The notes: generated by a model from the letters alone, not told the origin. A DNA stretch of 64,000 nucleotides from Candidatus Lambdaproteobacteria bacterium RIFOXYD2_FULL_56_26 (GCA_001783715.1 MFNF01000066.1:1-64000); one strand, 5' to 3'; positions 1 through 10,452 are shown, numbered from the stretch's first letter. Program-made: numbers and translations.

Positions 1-235
1 CATATTTTTCAGGTAGTAGCCGCCATTGCCCCCCGCTGCGGGCCAGCCACAAAACCCCTTCTAAGAAAACATCGGCAGTCCGCTTCGTGCCCTGCGTGGG
101 CACGAGGGTCCGGGGACAAAACTGCATACATCTTTTCCCACTGGTTCTCGGCAAAGGCTCTCGTCATAGAAAACCTCCCTAGCAGCTATGACATTGGCTC
201 TATGCAGGATAGACCCTGCAAGGTCAACAAAACCT
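1..235 (-). mobile_element. IS5-like insertion sequence, partial (transposase 5' end and one terminal inverted repeat; continues beyond window start)
   Basis: Reverse complement aligns closely with 11351-11590 (transposase start ...FAENQWEK...). Terminus AGGTTTTGTTGACCTT at about 220-235 matches the TIR of the second copy. Confidence 0.8.
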
Positions 236-3200
236 AGAAGACAATAGCTGAAGCCTGCCGTCCCCCCAACGTCCCCTGCCACGCCGTCTTGAGTCCGTCC
301 AAGGGTTCGTCAAACAGGGTAGTGGGGCCGTTGAGGGCGACCAGTTGCGGTTCTTGGGTCACCAGTCCCAAGGGGTAGCAAGGGGTACCGGCAAAAAGGG
401 CCTCAAAGGCCGGTTGGTGTTGGGGCGCAACGGTGACCAAAAGGCGGCTGGCGGACTCGCTGAACAGCAGTTCCGCCGGGCTCAGGCCAGAGGTGCCCAA
501 GAGCGGGGCCAGTTGCAGCTTGGCCCCCAAGCCGCCGCCAAAGGCGGACTCGGCCAGGGTGACCGCCAAACCTCCGTCAGAACAGTCGTGGACCGAAGCC
601 AACCGCTTGGCTTTGATCGCTTGGTGGAGCCTTTGGTACCGGTCTTTGGCGGTCACTGCATCGACCTGAGGCACCAAGCCCCCGGACAGCCCCAGCTGGC
701 TGAACAGCTCACTGCCGCCCAGCTCCGCCTTGGTTTGGCCCAGGAGATAAATCCAGTCCCCCGGACGCTTGAAATCATGGGTCAGGCAAAGCCCGATCTC
801 CGGCACGATCCCCAGGCCCGAGAAGAGCAAGGTCGGCTGGATGGAGATTTTTTTCCCGTCCAGATTGGCATCGTTTTTCATACTGTCCTTGCCGGAGATA
901 CAAGGCACCCCGAAGGCCAGACAGTAGTCGTTAATCGCCCGGCAAGCCCGGACCAACTGAGCCATTTTGTAGGGGCCGTCCGGGGTTTTGTCCGAAAGAA
1001 CCGGGTCGGGCCAGCAAAAGTTGTCCAGCCCGACGATTTGGTCCGGGTCCGCACCCACCGCAACCAAGTTGCGGATCGCTTCGTCAATGGCGTTGGCGGC
1101 CATGTGGTAGGTGTCCAGGGCGGAGAACTTGGGGCAAATGCCGTTGGACAAGGCGACCCCTCGGTTGCTTTCGAGTACAGGCCGGATCACGCCGCCATCG
1201 TTGGGACCATCGTTGCTGAGGCCGCCCAAGGGCTTGATCACCGAGCCGCCGCCCACCTCGTGGTCATACTGGCGGATCACCCGTTCTTTGGAGCAGACAT
1301 TGGGCCGAGCCAGGATCTGCCGGACCATCTGGCCCAGTTCCTGGACCTCAAAGGCCACCGGAACTTGGGCCGGCGGGGTCCATTGGGCGGGGATGGACAT
1401 GGGGGGAAGGCCGTCGTGGAGGAAAGCCATTTGTAGGCTGGCTACCGGCTTGCCTTGGTAGAACAGGTCCAGGTAGCCGGAATCGGTGAACTCCCCCAGG
1501 TCGGTGGATTCAACCAACATTTCTTGGGACAGCGCCAAAAACCTGGCCACTTTTTGGGGCGGCACCGAGAGGGTCATGCGCTCTTGGGCCTCAGAAACAA
1601 AGATCTCCCAGGGCTGCAACCCAGCGTATTTGAGCGGAGCCCTGTCCAGGTACAGCTTTGCGCCGCCCGGCCCTTCGGCCATTTCGCCCACCGAACTGGA
1701 AAGCCCCCCGGCCCCGTTGTCGGTGATGCAAGTGAACAGGTCCTCTTCCTTGGCCGCCCAGAGGAAGTCAAACATCCGCCGTTGGGTGATCGGGTCCCCG
1801 ATTTGGACCGCCGAAACCGGGCTGGATTCGTCCAGCGCCAGACTGGAGAAGGTCGCCCCGTGGATTCCGTCCTTGCCGATCCGGCCACCGACCATCAGGA
1901 TGTGGTCCCCCGGATGGGCCTGCTTCTCTTCTGAAGGCCGCCCGAAGTGTTTGGCTGGCATCACCGAAAGGGTGCCACAAAAGACCAGCGGCTTGCCCAC
2001 AAACCCCTCGTCAAAACAAATTGCTCCGTTGACGGTGGGAATCCCTGACTGGTTCCCGCCATGTTCCACCCCTTTGCGGACCCCCTCAAAGATGCGGGTA
2101 GGGTGCATCAACTTTTTGGGCAAAGGTTTGTTGTAGTCCAAGGGGCCAAAACAAAAGACATCGGTATTGGCGATCAGCTTGGCTCCCATGCCAGTGCCAA
2201 AGGAGTCCCGGTTGACTCCCACAATCCCGGTCAAGGCCCCGCCGAAGGGGTCCAAGGCCGAAGGGCTGTTGTGGGTTTCCACCTTAAAGGCCAGGGAATA
2301 GTCTGGGTCAAACCGAACCACCCCGGCATTGTCCTTAAACACCGACAAAAGCCAGTCCTTGGAGCCAAGGTTTTGGCGGATTTTTTTGGTGGAACCTTGG
2401 ATGTAGGTTTTGTACAGGGAACGAATCTCTTCGGTCCCCCCTTTTTCGTTTTGGTAGGAAACTTGAGCGTTAAAAATCTTGTGCTTACAATGTTCGCTCC
2501 AGGTTTGGGCAATACATTCCAGTTCCACATCGGTCGGCACCGGGCCTAGGTCGATCTCCGCCCGGTGGGCCAGAACTTTGGGGTCTTGGTAATAGGCGGT
2601 GATCACTTCCGCTTCGGCCTGGGAAAGGGCCAACAGCCGCTCGGTGGAGTGCAACATCACCTTTTCCACCGAACCACAGTCCAACCGCTCAACCTGCACC
2701 AGCCCGTCCACTTTGGGGGTCGGGAAGTAGTGGAGTTTGGCCTTTTCTTGGGGCCAGTCGGCTTTGGAGATGACGATCTTTTTTTGGATCAGATTGTTGA
2801 GCAAAATCTTCTCGGATGCTTGCTCCACTTGCGCCAAGGAGAGTTTCCCTTGGATCAGGTAAGCCAGCGCACTGGCCACTCCTTCTCCAGGGCCAAAAGG
2901 CTTGGGCAGCAGCAGTTCCAGGTTTTCTTTGGCCACCTTCCCGGCATTGTCGGTCACGCCCGGCTTGAAGCTCACTTCCACCATCCAGTCAAAGTCCAAC
3001 CGGTCACCAAACAGGCTGGAAGGCTCGAGCTGGTGCAGCACCGGGTCCAAAAAAAGTTTTTGGTTGAGCTGGTTGAGCGCCGCTTTGTCCTTGATTTGGT
3101 TGGACTCGATCAGATACACCTCCACCACTCGAATGGCCTCAACTGCGAAGCCCTGGGTCTTGAATTTTTGGGCTACTTTGTTGCCGATGGGGTCTTCCAG

Positions 3201-3239
3201 GTGGGGCTTGAGGCCCACTTCAAGGCGGTGTAGGTTCAT
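234..3239 (-). CDS. purL: Phosphoribosylformylglycinamidine synthase (FGAM synthase), PurS/PurL-type without glutaminase domain
   Basis: 1001 aa ORF with PurL signatures (TWSEHCKHKIFNA, FKVETHNSPSALDPFGGALTGIVGVNRD, ASVHDCSDGGLAVTLAE); no C-terminal GATase. Confidence 0.95.
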   Translation of the reverse strand: MNLHRLEVGLKPHLEDPIGNKVAQKFKTQGFAVEAIRVVEVYLIESNQIKDKAALNQLNQKLFLDPVLHQLEPSSLFGDRLDFDWMVEVSFKPGVTDNAGKVAKENLELLLPKPFGPGEGVASALAYLIQGKLSLAQVEQASEKILLNNLIQKKIVISKADWPQEKAKLHYFPTPKVDGLVQVERLDCGSVEKVMLHSTERLLALSQAEAEVITAYYQDPKVLAHRAEIDLGPVPTDVELECIAQTWSEHCKHKIFNAQVSYQNEKGGTEEIRSLYKTYIQGSTKKIRQNLGSKDWLLSVFKDNAGVVRFDPDYSLAFKVETHNSPSALDPFGGALTGIVGVNRDSFGTGMGAKLIANTDVFCFGPLDYNKPLPKKLMHPTRIFEGVRKGVEHGGNQSGIPTVNGAICFDEGFVGKPLVFCGTLSVMPAKHFGRPSEEKQAHPGDHILMVGGRIGKDGIHGATFSSLALDESSPVSAVQIGDPITQRRMFDFLWAAKEEDLFTCITDNGAGGLSSSVGEMAEGPGGAKLYLDRAPLKYAGLQPWEIFVSEAQERMTLSVPPQKVARFLALSQEMLVESTDLGEFTDSGYLDLFYQGKPVASLQMAFLHDGLPPMSIPAQWTPPAQVPVAFEVQELGQMVRQILARPNVCSKERVIRQYDHEVGGGSVIKPLGGLSNDGPNDGGVIRPVLESNRGVALSNGICPKFSALDTYHMAANAIDEAIRNLVAVGADPDQIVGLDNFCWPDPVLSDKTPDGPYKMAQLVRACRAINDYCLAFGVPCISGKDSMKNDANLDGKKISIQPTLLFSGLGIVPEIGLCLTHDFKRPGDWIYLLGQTKAELGGSELFSQLGLSGGLVPQVDAVTAKDRYQRLHQAIKAKRLASVHDCSDGGLAVTLAESAFGGGLGAKLQLAPLLGTSGLSPAELLFSESASRLLVTVAPQHQPAFEALFAGTPCYPLGLVTQEPQLVALNGPTTLFDEPLDGLKTAWQGTLGGRQASAIVF

Positions 3240-3259
3240 GGGTCAAAGGAATTTTGGTG

Positions 3260-3294
3260 AAAAAGAAAGGGGGAACCCGGAGGTTCCCCCTTTC
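3260..3294 (-). terminator. Rho-independent terminator downstream of acnB
   Basis: Perfect 13-bp stem GAAAGGGGGAACC-CGGA-GGTTCCCCCTTTC; the minus strand continues TTTCTTTTT after the stem. Confidence 0.8.
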
Positions 3295-3312
3295 TTGGAG
3301 GTCTTGGGTTTT

Positions 3313-5844
3313 TTAAGCGTATTCTTCGAGCTTGGAGAAGTCGAGGTAAACATAAAGTTTGCTCTCCTTCCCGGCCAAGTTTTTGTTGTAAAGCTCCAGG
3401 TACTCTTCTTTGGTGGGCAACCGTCCCAACAGGGCGCACATGGCGCTCAGTTCGGCGCTGGCCAGATACACCCGAGCGTCTTTGCCCATACGGTTGTCAA
3501 AGTTCCTGGTGGAAGTCGAGACCACCGTGGCCTTGTCCTTTACCCTCGCTTGGTTGCCCATACAAAGGGAACAACCCGGCACTTCCATCCGAGCCCCTGC
3601 GGCCCCGAAATGGGAGTAATACCCTTCTGCAATCAACTGTTCCTGGTCCATCCTGGTCGGTGGGCAGACCCAAAGCACCGCCTTGGACTGGCCTTGGCCC
3701 TTGAGCATCTCAGCGGCGGCCCGGAAGTGACCGATGTTGGTCATACAAGAACCGATGAACACCTCGTCCACCTTGTCCCCACCGATTTCCGAGAGAGTTT
3801 TGACATCGTCCGGGTCGTTGGGGCAAGCGAGGATCGGTTCGGTGATGGTATTGAGGTCGATCTCAATGACCGCTGCGTAGGGCGCATCGGCATCGGCCTT
3901 CATCAAGCTGGGCTTTTTGAGCCAAGCCTCCGCTTCGTTGATCCGCTTTTGCAGGGTCTTGGGGTCTTGGTACCCCATTTTGATCATCTTCTTCATCAAT
4001 GCCACGTTGCTTTGCAGGAACTCACCGACCGTAGCCTCGGAAAGGGCAATGGCACAAGCAGCGGCGCTCCGTTCGGCAGAGGCATCGGTCAACTCAAAGG
4101 CCTGCTCAATGCTCAAGTTGGGCAACCCTTCGATCTCCATGATCCGGCCATTGAAGACGTTTTTCTTGCCTTTCTTTTCTACCGTCATCAACCCTTGTTT
4201 GATCGCTTGGTAGGGAATGGCGTTGACCACGTCTCGCAGGGTAATCCCCGGTTGCATCTTCCCTTTGAAGCGGACCAACACCGATTCGGGCATGTCCAAG
4301 GGCATGGTGCCGGTGGCGGCGGCGAAGGCCACCAAACCTGAACCGGCCGGGAAACTGATCCCGATCGGGAAGCGGGTGTGGGAGTCACCACCGGTGCCAA
4401 CCGTATCCGGCAGCAACATCCGGTTCAACCAAGAGTGGATCACCCCGTCCCCAGGCCGGAGGCTAACTCCGCCCCGGCTGGTGATAAACTTGGGCAAGGT
4501 CTTGTGGGTTTTGATGTCCGCAGCCTTGGGGTAGGCGGCGGTGTGGCAAAAGGACTGCAACACGAAGTCCGCCTGGAAGCCCAGGCAGGCGAGTTCCATC
4601 ATCTCGTCTCGGGTCATCGGGCCGGTGGTGTCCTGGGACCCAACGGTGGTCATCCGGGGCAGAACCTTCTGGCCGGGCAAAACCCCCGGAAGGTCGCAGG
4701 CCTTGCCGACCATTTTTTGGGCCAAGGAAAAGCCACCTTTGTGGGCGGGCACTTCCGATTCCACCACAAAATGGGTCGAGGGACCCATCTTGAGTGCCTT
4801 GCGGGCTTTGTCGGTCAGGTCCTTGCCGATGATCAGGTTCACCCGACCGCCAGCCCGGACTTCTTCAAGCAACCCCGGAGTGATGTCCCCTTTGGCCAAG
4901 ACAGAGCCTTTACCATCTAAGACCTGATTGTTTTTGATGTCCACGGTGATTTCCAGACCGGTGGACAACTTGGAAACATCGCACCGGACCGGCAGAGAGC
5001 CAGAATCTTCGGCAGTGTTGTAAAAGATGGGCGCAATGGCCCCACCCAGGATGATCCCACCCCGGCGTTTGTTGGGGACAAAGGGGATGTCGTCGCCAGT
5101 GTGCCAGAGCACGCTGTTGGCCGCAGACTTCCGGGAAGACCCGGTGCCTACCACGTCGCCGACAAAAAAGATGGTTTTCCCGGCGGCTCGCCAAGCTTCG
5201 ATGGTCTTGAGCCCCTCGGGGAAGCGGTTGACCCCCATGGACTTGGCGTGCATCGGAATGTCCGGGCGGCTCCAGGCTTCGGAGGCCGGAGAGAAGTCGT
5301 CGGTGTTGATCTCGCCGTCCACCTTGTAAACCACACCGGAGACCGAAGCGGCCACTTCAGGGCGGTTGGTGAACCATTCGGCGTTGGCCCAGGAGGCCAT
5401 GACCGCTTTGGCCTGGGCGTTTCCGGCCTCGGCCTTTTGTTTGATCACGTCAAACCCGCCTGCCACCAGGATCAATCCCTTCAAGGCGGTAGCCGCATCG
5501 GCCGCCAGTTCCTGGTCGTCGATCAGCTCCACCAAAGGAGTGATGTTATAGCCGCCGACCATGGTACCCAAAAGCTCCACTGCCTTTTGTTTGCTGATCA
5601 ACGGGGACTTTTTCTCCCCCTTGGCAATGGCAGACAAAAACCGGGCTTTTACTTCGGCCGCCGGGTCCACCCCAGGGGAGACCCGGTTGGCGATCAGGTC
5701 AAACAAGAAGTCTTCTTTCCCTTTGGGAGGGGCAACCAACAAAGCGCAAACCTCTTCGGTTTGTTTGGGGTCCAGCGGAAGAGGCGGCACGCCCAAGGCT
5801 TCCCGTTCTTTCTGGTGTGCAAGATAGGCTTCAATCATGGTCAA
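3313..5844 (-). CDS. acnB: Bifunctional aconitate hydratase 2 / 2-methylisocitrate dehydratase
   Basis: 843 aa ORF with AcnB-type sequence (IEAYLAHQKEREALGVPPLPLDPKQT..., GTGGDSHTRFPIGISFPAGSGLVAFAAATG, EVPGCSLCMGNQARV). Confidence 0.95.
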   Translation of the reverse strand: MTMIEAYLAHQKEREALGVPPLPLDPKQTEEVCALLVAPPKGKEDFLFDLIANRVSPGVDPAAEVKARFLSAIAKGEKKSPLISKQKAVELLGTMVGGYNITPLVELIDDQELAADAATALKGLILVAGGFDVIKQKAEAGNAQAKAVMASWANAEWFTNRPEVAASVSGVVYKVDGEINTDDFSPASEAWSRPDIPMHAKSMGVNRFPEGLKTIEAWRAAGKTIFFVGDVVGTGSSRKSAANSVLWHTGDDIPFVPNKRRGGIILGGAIAPIFYNTAEDSGSLPVRCDVSKLSTGLEITVDIKNNQVLDGKGSVLAKGDITPGLLEEVRAGGRVNLIIGKDLTDKARKALKMGPSTHFVVESEVPAHKGGFSLAQKMVGKACDLPGVLPGQKVLPRMTTVGSQDTTGPMTRDEMMELACLGFQADFVLQSFCHTAAYPKAADIKTHKTLPKFITSRGGVSLRPGDGVIHSWLNRMLLPDTVGTGGDSHTRFPIGISFPAGSGLVAFAAATGTMPLDMPESVLVRFKGKMQPGITLRDVVNAIPYQAIKQGLMTVEKKGKKNVFNGRIMEIEGLPNLSIEQAFELTDASAERSAAACAIALSEATVGEFLQSNVALMKKMIKMGYQDPKTLQKRINEAEAWLKKPSLMKADADAPYAAVIEIDLNTITEPILACPNDPDDVKTLSEIGGDKVDEVFIGSCMTNIGHFRAAAEMLKGQGQSKAVLWVCPPTRMDQEQLIAEGYYSHFGAAGARMEVPGCSLCMGNQARVKDKATVVSTSTRNFDNRMGKDARVYLASAELSAMCALLGRLPTKEEYLELYNKNLAGKESKLYVYLDFSKLEEYA

Positions 5845-6158
5845 ACCGCTAGAGAGGTTAAATCGTTTGAGGTTAAACTGGTTGAGCTTTAAACTGCCGC
5901 CAACTTAGGGCCGTTCACGGGCCGTGGTAGGTTGGGGTTTTGCCTCAAAAAAAGCTTGTGCAGTCTATCGGCAACCGAAGGGTTCGTCAATCTGCCGGTG
6001 TCAGGCAGGGGACTACCAAGATGTAGCATCCGCTAGAAGACGCAGGGAAAACGGTTTAGGGCGAGGGGGTCGAGGGCAGACCCCCGAAGGAGACTCCGGT
6101 CCCCGGCGGCTCTTTACTTTTGGCCACCAAGGAGCTAAACAAGTGGCTCAAGCGCTGG

Positions 6159-6245
6159 GCCTGGATGGCGGAATAGGTAGACGCAAGGGACTTAAAATCC
6201 CTTATCCGTAAGGGTGTGCGGGTTCAAATCCCGCTCCAGGTACCA
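6159..6245 (+). tRNA. tRNA-Leu (anticodon TAA), CCA encoded
   Basis: GCCTGGA...TCCAGGT acceptor stem (one G-U), anticodon arm GGGACTTAAAATCCC, long variable arm, GGTTCAAATCC T-loop, encoded ACCA. Confidence 0.95.
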
Positions 6246-6654
6246 GCGGCCCCTGCCCCTTTGGAACCGAATTTTCGTTCGGCCAGGGCAAACGTAAAGT
6301 TTTGTTGGTATTCAACGGCATATAATCGGAAATCTCGCCCTCGCTGCCCCCTCCCCAGCTGTTCAAGACCCGCACCTAACACAATCGCCAGCATGTCTTC
6401 TGCCCTGGCTTTTCTTGTCGCCAGGAAAGTCGGCAATCTTTTGTCTCCCCTTGCTTAAATATTTTCCTGATCCCGGTATATTAAGGGTCAATGAGAGCAA
6501 AAAAAGCAAAAAATTACCCCATCCGTTTTGTACCCAATTTTGACCGACTTTGACCGAGCCGTGCATTGAATTGCTGGGGGAAGAGGGGGTAGTTTGGTAA
6601 AGGAAAACAGACTTCAAACCCACCATCTCAACCCTTCAAAAAAACAGGAACAAA

Positions 6655-7734
6655 ATGGCTTTTACTGAAAAGATCAAGGACCTTGCGGGCAGGATCGCCA
6701 AACAGGCCGATCAGACCAAAACCGAAGAAGCCGCCAAGCAGGCCTTTGTCCTGCCTTTCCTGGCCGCTCTGGGCTACGATGTTTTTAACCCCTCGGAAGT
6801 GGTGCCGGAGTACACCCAGGATGTTGGCACCAAAAAGGGGGAGCGAGTGGACTACGCAATCCTCAAGGACGGGGAGCCCATCATCCTGATTGAGTGCAAG
6901 GCCTCCGCCGCCGAGTTGACGGTGGAACACGCTTCCCAGCTTTACCGCTACTTCGCCGCCAGGAAGACTCCGGTGGCGATCCTGACCAACGGGGTTCAGT
7001 ACAAGTTTTATTCGGATCTCGAAGAAACCAACAAGATGGACCAGCGGCCCTTCTTCGAGTTTAGTTTCCTCGACCTTCCCGAAGCGGTACCCGCCGAATT
7101 GGAGCGGTTTTGTAAGGACCAATTCAACGCCGAGGTGGTGGTTTCGGCGGCGGTAGAACTCAAGTACACCCGAGAGATCAAGGCGATTTTTGAAAATCAG
7201 ACAAAGGCCGCAGATGAGGATTTCGTAAAATTCCTCGCTGGTAAGGTTCACAACGGAAGGATGACCCAGACCAGAAGGGACCAGTTTGGAAAGATTGTCA
7301 GCCAAGCCCTGTTGCAGTTCGTGGATGACCAGATCAGGGAGAGGTTGCGGCTCAACAAACCCGTTTCAGCTCCGGCCCCAACGGATGCCCCGGCACCGGT
7401 CGCCGCCAGTGCCGCTTTGGAAACCACCTTGGAGGAACTGGAGGTATTCCAAATCGTTCGAGCGATTTTGCGCCAAGCGGTGGACCCTGCTCGGATCGCC
7501 TATCGGGATGCCCAAAGTTATTTTTCGGTGTTGCTGGATGACAACAACCGCAAGCCCCTCTGTCGATTTAAGGCGAACGAAAAGGGAAAACGGTTTGGAA
7601 CCCTCGATGTCTCAAGGAAGGATGTCTGGCACGATATCGAGAAGTTGGAAGAGATTTTTGGGTTTGCGGAACTGCTGCTGGCCAGCCTCAAGGGCTATGA
7701 GGCGGGGGGCGTTGAGGCTGGGAAAGAGGGGTGA
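6655..7734 (+). CDS. HsdR-N-terminal-like PD-(D/E)XK protein (orphan type I restriction endonuclease-like)
   Basis: 359 aa; GERVDYAILKDGEPIILIECKA nuclease core followed by QLYRYFAARKTPVAILTNG; no adjacent hsdM/hsdS. Confidence 0.8.
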   Translation: MAFTEKIKDLAGRIAKQADQTKTEEAAKQAFVLPFLAALGYDVFNPSEVVPEYTQDVGTKKGERVDYAILKDGEPIILIECKASAAELTVEHASQLYRYFAARKTPVAILTNGVQYKFYSDLEETNKMDQRPFFEFSFLDLPEAVPAELERFCKDQFNAEVVVSAAVELKYTREIKAIFENQTKAADEDFVKFLAGKVHNGRMTQTRRDQFGKIVSQALLQFVDDQIRERLRLNKPVSAPAPTDAPAPVAASAALETTLEELEVFQIVRAILRQAVDPARIAYRDAQSYFSVLLDDNNRKPLCRFKANEKGKRFGTLDVSRKDVWHDIEKLEEIFGFAELLLASLKGYEAGGVEAGKEG

Positions 7735-8109
7735 TGGCAACGAATTCCTTCAAACAACAAACAGTGGAACAAGCACTTGGCGAGCCTATATGTGGGGCGG
7801 TGGTTTTTTAAAATGACCTGTGGGACTGATCCGAGGGAGGGATGCAGTTCTTTTTGCCCAAGCCCTTTTGACCGGCCCAACGGGCGGAGGTCCTTAGGTT
7901 TGTGAAAGCCAAAACCTCTCCTTTCCATTTCATTTCATTTCTCGACCAAAGCCCCGGCTTTTTTTTGGGGGGGGCCTGCCTTCTGAAAACGGCACTCTCC
8001 CCCAAAGCTTGCAGACTTTGACAAACCCAGGGGGTTGGTGTAGGTTGAACCGCTCAAGGACTTGACATTCCGGGGCCTGGAGGGGCGTTTTTTGGGTTGG
8101 TTTTTCACG

Positions 8110-10407
8110 ATGTTGAAGCGGTTGCAAGGCAAATTTTTGGCCCTGCTCTTTTTGGGCTTTACCTTTACGCTGGCCGTTGCCTTGGGGACCGGGACGGTGC
8201 TGCTCCGGTCGATCCAGTTGCAATTGGGCACAGGTTTCGGCAAGAAGCAGGTGCTTTACGACAAGGAAAGGAGCATCCACCCGATCCTGCAAGAGTTGGA
8301 GCTAACCCAAAAGCTGGCGAAATCAGAGGCTATTACCACATGGGCGGCTAACGAGCAAAACGGCGCTGCCAAGGCTAAGGGCTTGTCGGCTTTAGAAAAG
8401 TTTCGCCAACAAACTGTGGATAAAAGCTATTTTCTAGCCTTGATGGATTCACAGGTTTACTACTTTAGTGATGTCAGCTCCGTTAATTCAGACCAACCTC
8501 GTTACCGCCTAGACCCCCAAAAACCTGCGGACCGCTGGTTCTATAACACCCTAGAACAGCCCAAGACCTGTACCTTAAATGTTGAGCCCAATGAGGTCCT
8601 AAAAACCACCAAGGTTTGGATCAATTGCCTGATTTGGGTCCAAGGGGTCCCCAAGGGCGTGGTGGGGACCGGCTTTGACCTGGGTCATTTTATCCGTCAG
8701 GTGATCAACGATTCCGAACAGGGGATCAGCAACTTTTTTATCAACACCGAAGGCTCCATCCAAGCCCACAAGGACCCGGATTGGATCGATTATAACAGCA
8801 TCGGCAGAGGGCATGGAAAACACAAGTCTCTGTTTGACCGGTTAGACAGCGACAAACACAAACAAGAACTCCGCCGCCAGATGGACCGGCTGCAACAAAG
8901 CCCCCAAGAGGTGGCGGTGATGGTGCTGGAGATGGACCAAAAGGAATATTTGGTTGGCATGGCCTATATCCCCGAGATCGGCTGGTACAATGTATCCTTG
9001 TTGCAAATGGGGATCTGGGCGGATGCCAAGATTTTTCTTCCTGCGGCGGGCCTGTTGGTTTTGACCATGCTTTTGTTGTTGGCGCTGTCCTTTATGATGA
9101 TCAAAGGGCTGATCCTCGACCGGTTGGCCAAGCTGGAAGTGGCGGTGGGGCAAGTGGCCCAGGGGGACTACAGTTTTACTTCCTTGGACCGACAAGACGA
9201 CGAGATCGGCAGGCTCACTGAAGGTTTCGCCAAGATGGCCCGGACCATCGAAGCCAACACTTCCGAGCTGGAACGAAAGGTGCGGGAGCGGACCAAGGCG
9301 CTGGAGCTGGCCAACGAAACCAAAGACAAGTTTTTTTCGATCATCAGCCACGACCTGCGAGCCCCCATCGGCAGTTTGGCGGTGGTGTTCAACGAGATCC
9401 TCACCCAACCTTCGGACTTGGACGACGAGCTGTACCAGACCATCCAAGAGACCACCATCAAGACAAGACAACTCCTGGACGACCTGCTCAATTGGGCCCA
9501 AAGCCAATCCCAAGAGATTGAATTCCACAAAACCCACTTCCGTTTGTCCCAACCGCTGGAGGATTGTTTTGGACTCCTGGGAGGGGCGGCAAAACAAAAA
9601 AACATCCAGCTGGCCAAGCTGGAGCCGCTCGACCAAGTGGTGTCGGCAGATGCGGCCTTGGTTACCCTGGTGCTGCGCAATCTTTTGAGCAACTCAATCA
9701 AGTTCACCGAGCCGGGGGGCAGAATCGAGGTATCGGTGGAGGAGCTAGGAGAGTTTTGGCAGGTGAACATCAAGGATACCGGGGTGGGGATTTCAGAAGA
9801 GACGTTGGGCAAGCTGTTCAAGCTGGGGGAAAAGGTGAATTCCAGCCTGGGGACCCACAGCGAAAGCGGCTCCGGGTTGGGGCTGATCCTGTGCGCCGAG
9901 TTTGTGGCCAAAAACGGGGGGCAGATCGGGGTGGAATCCAAGGTGGGCCAAGGGACCAGATTCTGGTTCACCCTGCCCAAGGGCGAGGCCTCGGAGCTGT
10001 GCCAAGGGTCGGTACAAGAGGACCGGGAGTTCAAGACCAAACTGGCGGGGCTCAAAGTTTTGGTGGCCGAAGACAGCCACCTGCACCAGGAAACCACCGG
10101 CCAAGTGCTCAAGGAGCTGGGCCTGCATTTTAAGATCGCTGAAACCGGGACCGAAGCGGTCGCCCTGGCCCAAGACTGCGACTTGGTTTTGATGGACATC
10201 GACCTGCCCCTTCTCAACGGGGTCGAGGCGACCCGAGAGATCCGCCGGACCCTGGCCCCCGGACCCTGGGTGCTGGTGCTGTCATCTTATTCCAAACGGG
10301 AGTTGGAGGAGGTGACCGAAGAGGAACTTTTTGACGGGTACATCAACAAACCTCTCTCCAAGTCTAACCTCTTGGCCCTGCTCCGGCCCTTGTTGTTGCC
10401 CAGGTAA
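8110..10407 (+). CDS. Hybrid sensor histidine kinase/response regulator (extracytoplasmic sensor, HAMP, HisKA, HATPase, REC)
   Basis: ATG at 8110 (MLKRLQGKFLALLF); KFFSIISHDLRAPIGSL H-box, GSGLGLILC G-box, REC with VLMDIDLP and INKPLSKSNL. Confidence 0.9.
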   Translation: MLKRLQGKFLALLFLGFTFTLAVALGTGTVLLRSIQLQLGTGFGKKQVLYDKERSIHPILQELELTQKLAKSEAITTWAANEQNGAAKAKGLSALEKFRQQTVDKSYFLALMDSQVYYFSDVSSVNSDQPRYRLDPQKPADRWFYNTLEQPKTCTLNVEPNEVLKTTKVWINCLIWVQGVPKGVVGTGFDLGHFIRQVINDSEQGISNFFINTEGSIQAHKDPDWIDYNSIGRGHGKHKSLFDRLDSDKHKQELRRQMDRLQQSPQEVAVMVLEMDQKEYLVGMAYIPEIGWYNVSLLQMGIWADAKIFLPAAGLLVLTMLLLLALSFMMIKGLILDRLAKLEVAVGQVAQGDYSFTSLDRQDDEIGRLTEGFAKMARTIEANTSELERKVRERTKALELANETKDKFFSIISHDLRAPIGSLAVVFNEILTQPSDLDDELYQTIQETTIKTRQLLDDLLNWAQSQSQEIEFHKTHFRLSQPLEDCFGLLGGAAKQKNIQLAKLEPLDQVVSADAALVTLVLRNLLSNSIKFTEPGGRIEVSVEELGEFWQVNIKDTGVGISEETLGKLFKLGEKVNSSLGTHSESGSGLGLILCAEFVAKNGGQIGVESKVGQGTRFWFTLPKGEASELCQGSVQEDREFKTKLAGLKVLVAEDSHLHQETTGQVLKELGLHFKIAETGTEAVALAQDCDLVLMDIDLPLLNGVEATREIRRTLAPGPWVLVLSSYSKRELEEVTEEELFDGYINKPLSKSNLLALLRPLLLPR

Positions 10408-10452
10408 CCCTTGCCGGTGGTCGGCTTTTAAAAAAACGATTGGTTGGAATCC

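Noticed and set aside
345-3233. Several long plus-strand ORFs opposite purL (e.g. 345-1436, 2565-3233)
   Set aside because: Antisense shadows of a confident purL ORF; low-complexity, no family features, common in GC-rich DNA.
5924-6211. 95-aa ORF upstream of and overlapping tRNA-Leu
   Set aside because: Overlaps the tRNA, no protein-like features; region treated as possible ncRNA instead.
6215-6245. tRNA-Leu 3' end as an att site with a duplicate elsewhere
   Set aside because: No second copy of GGTTCAAATCCCGCTCC was spotted in the window.
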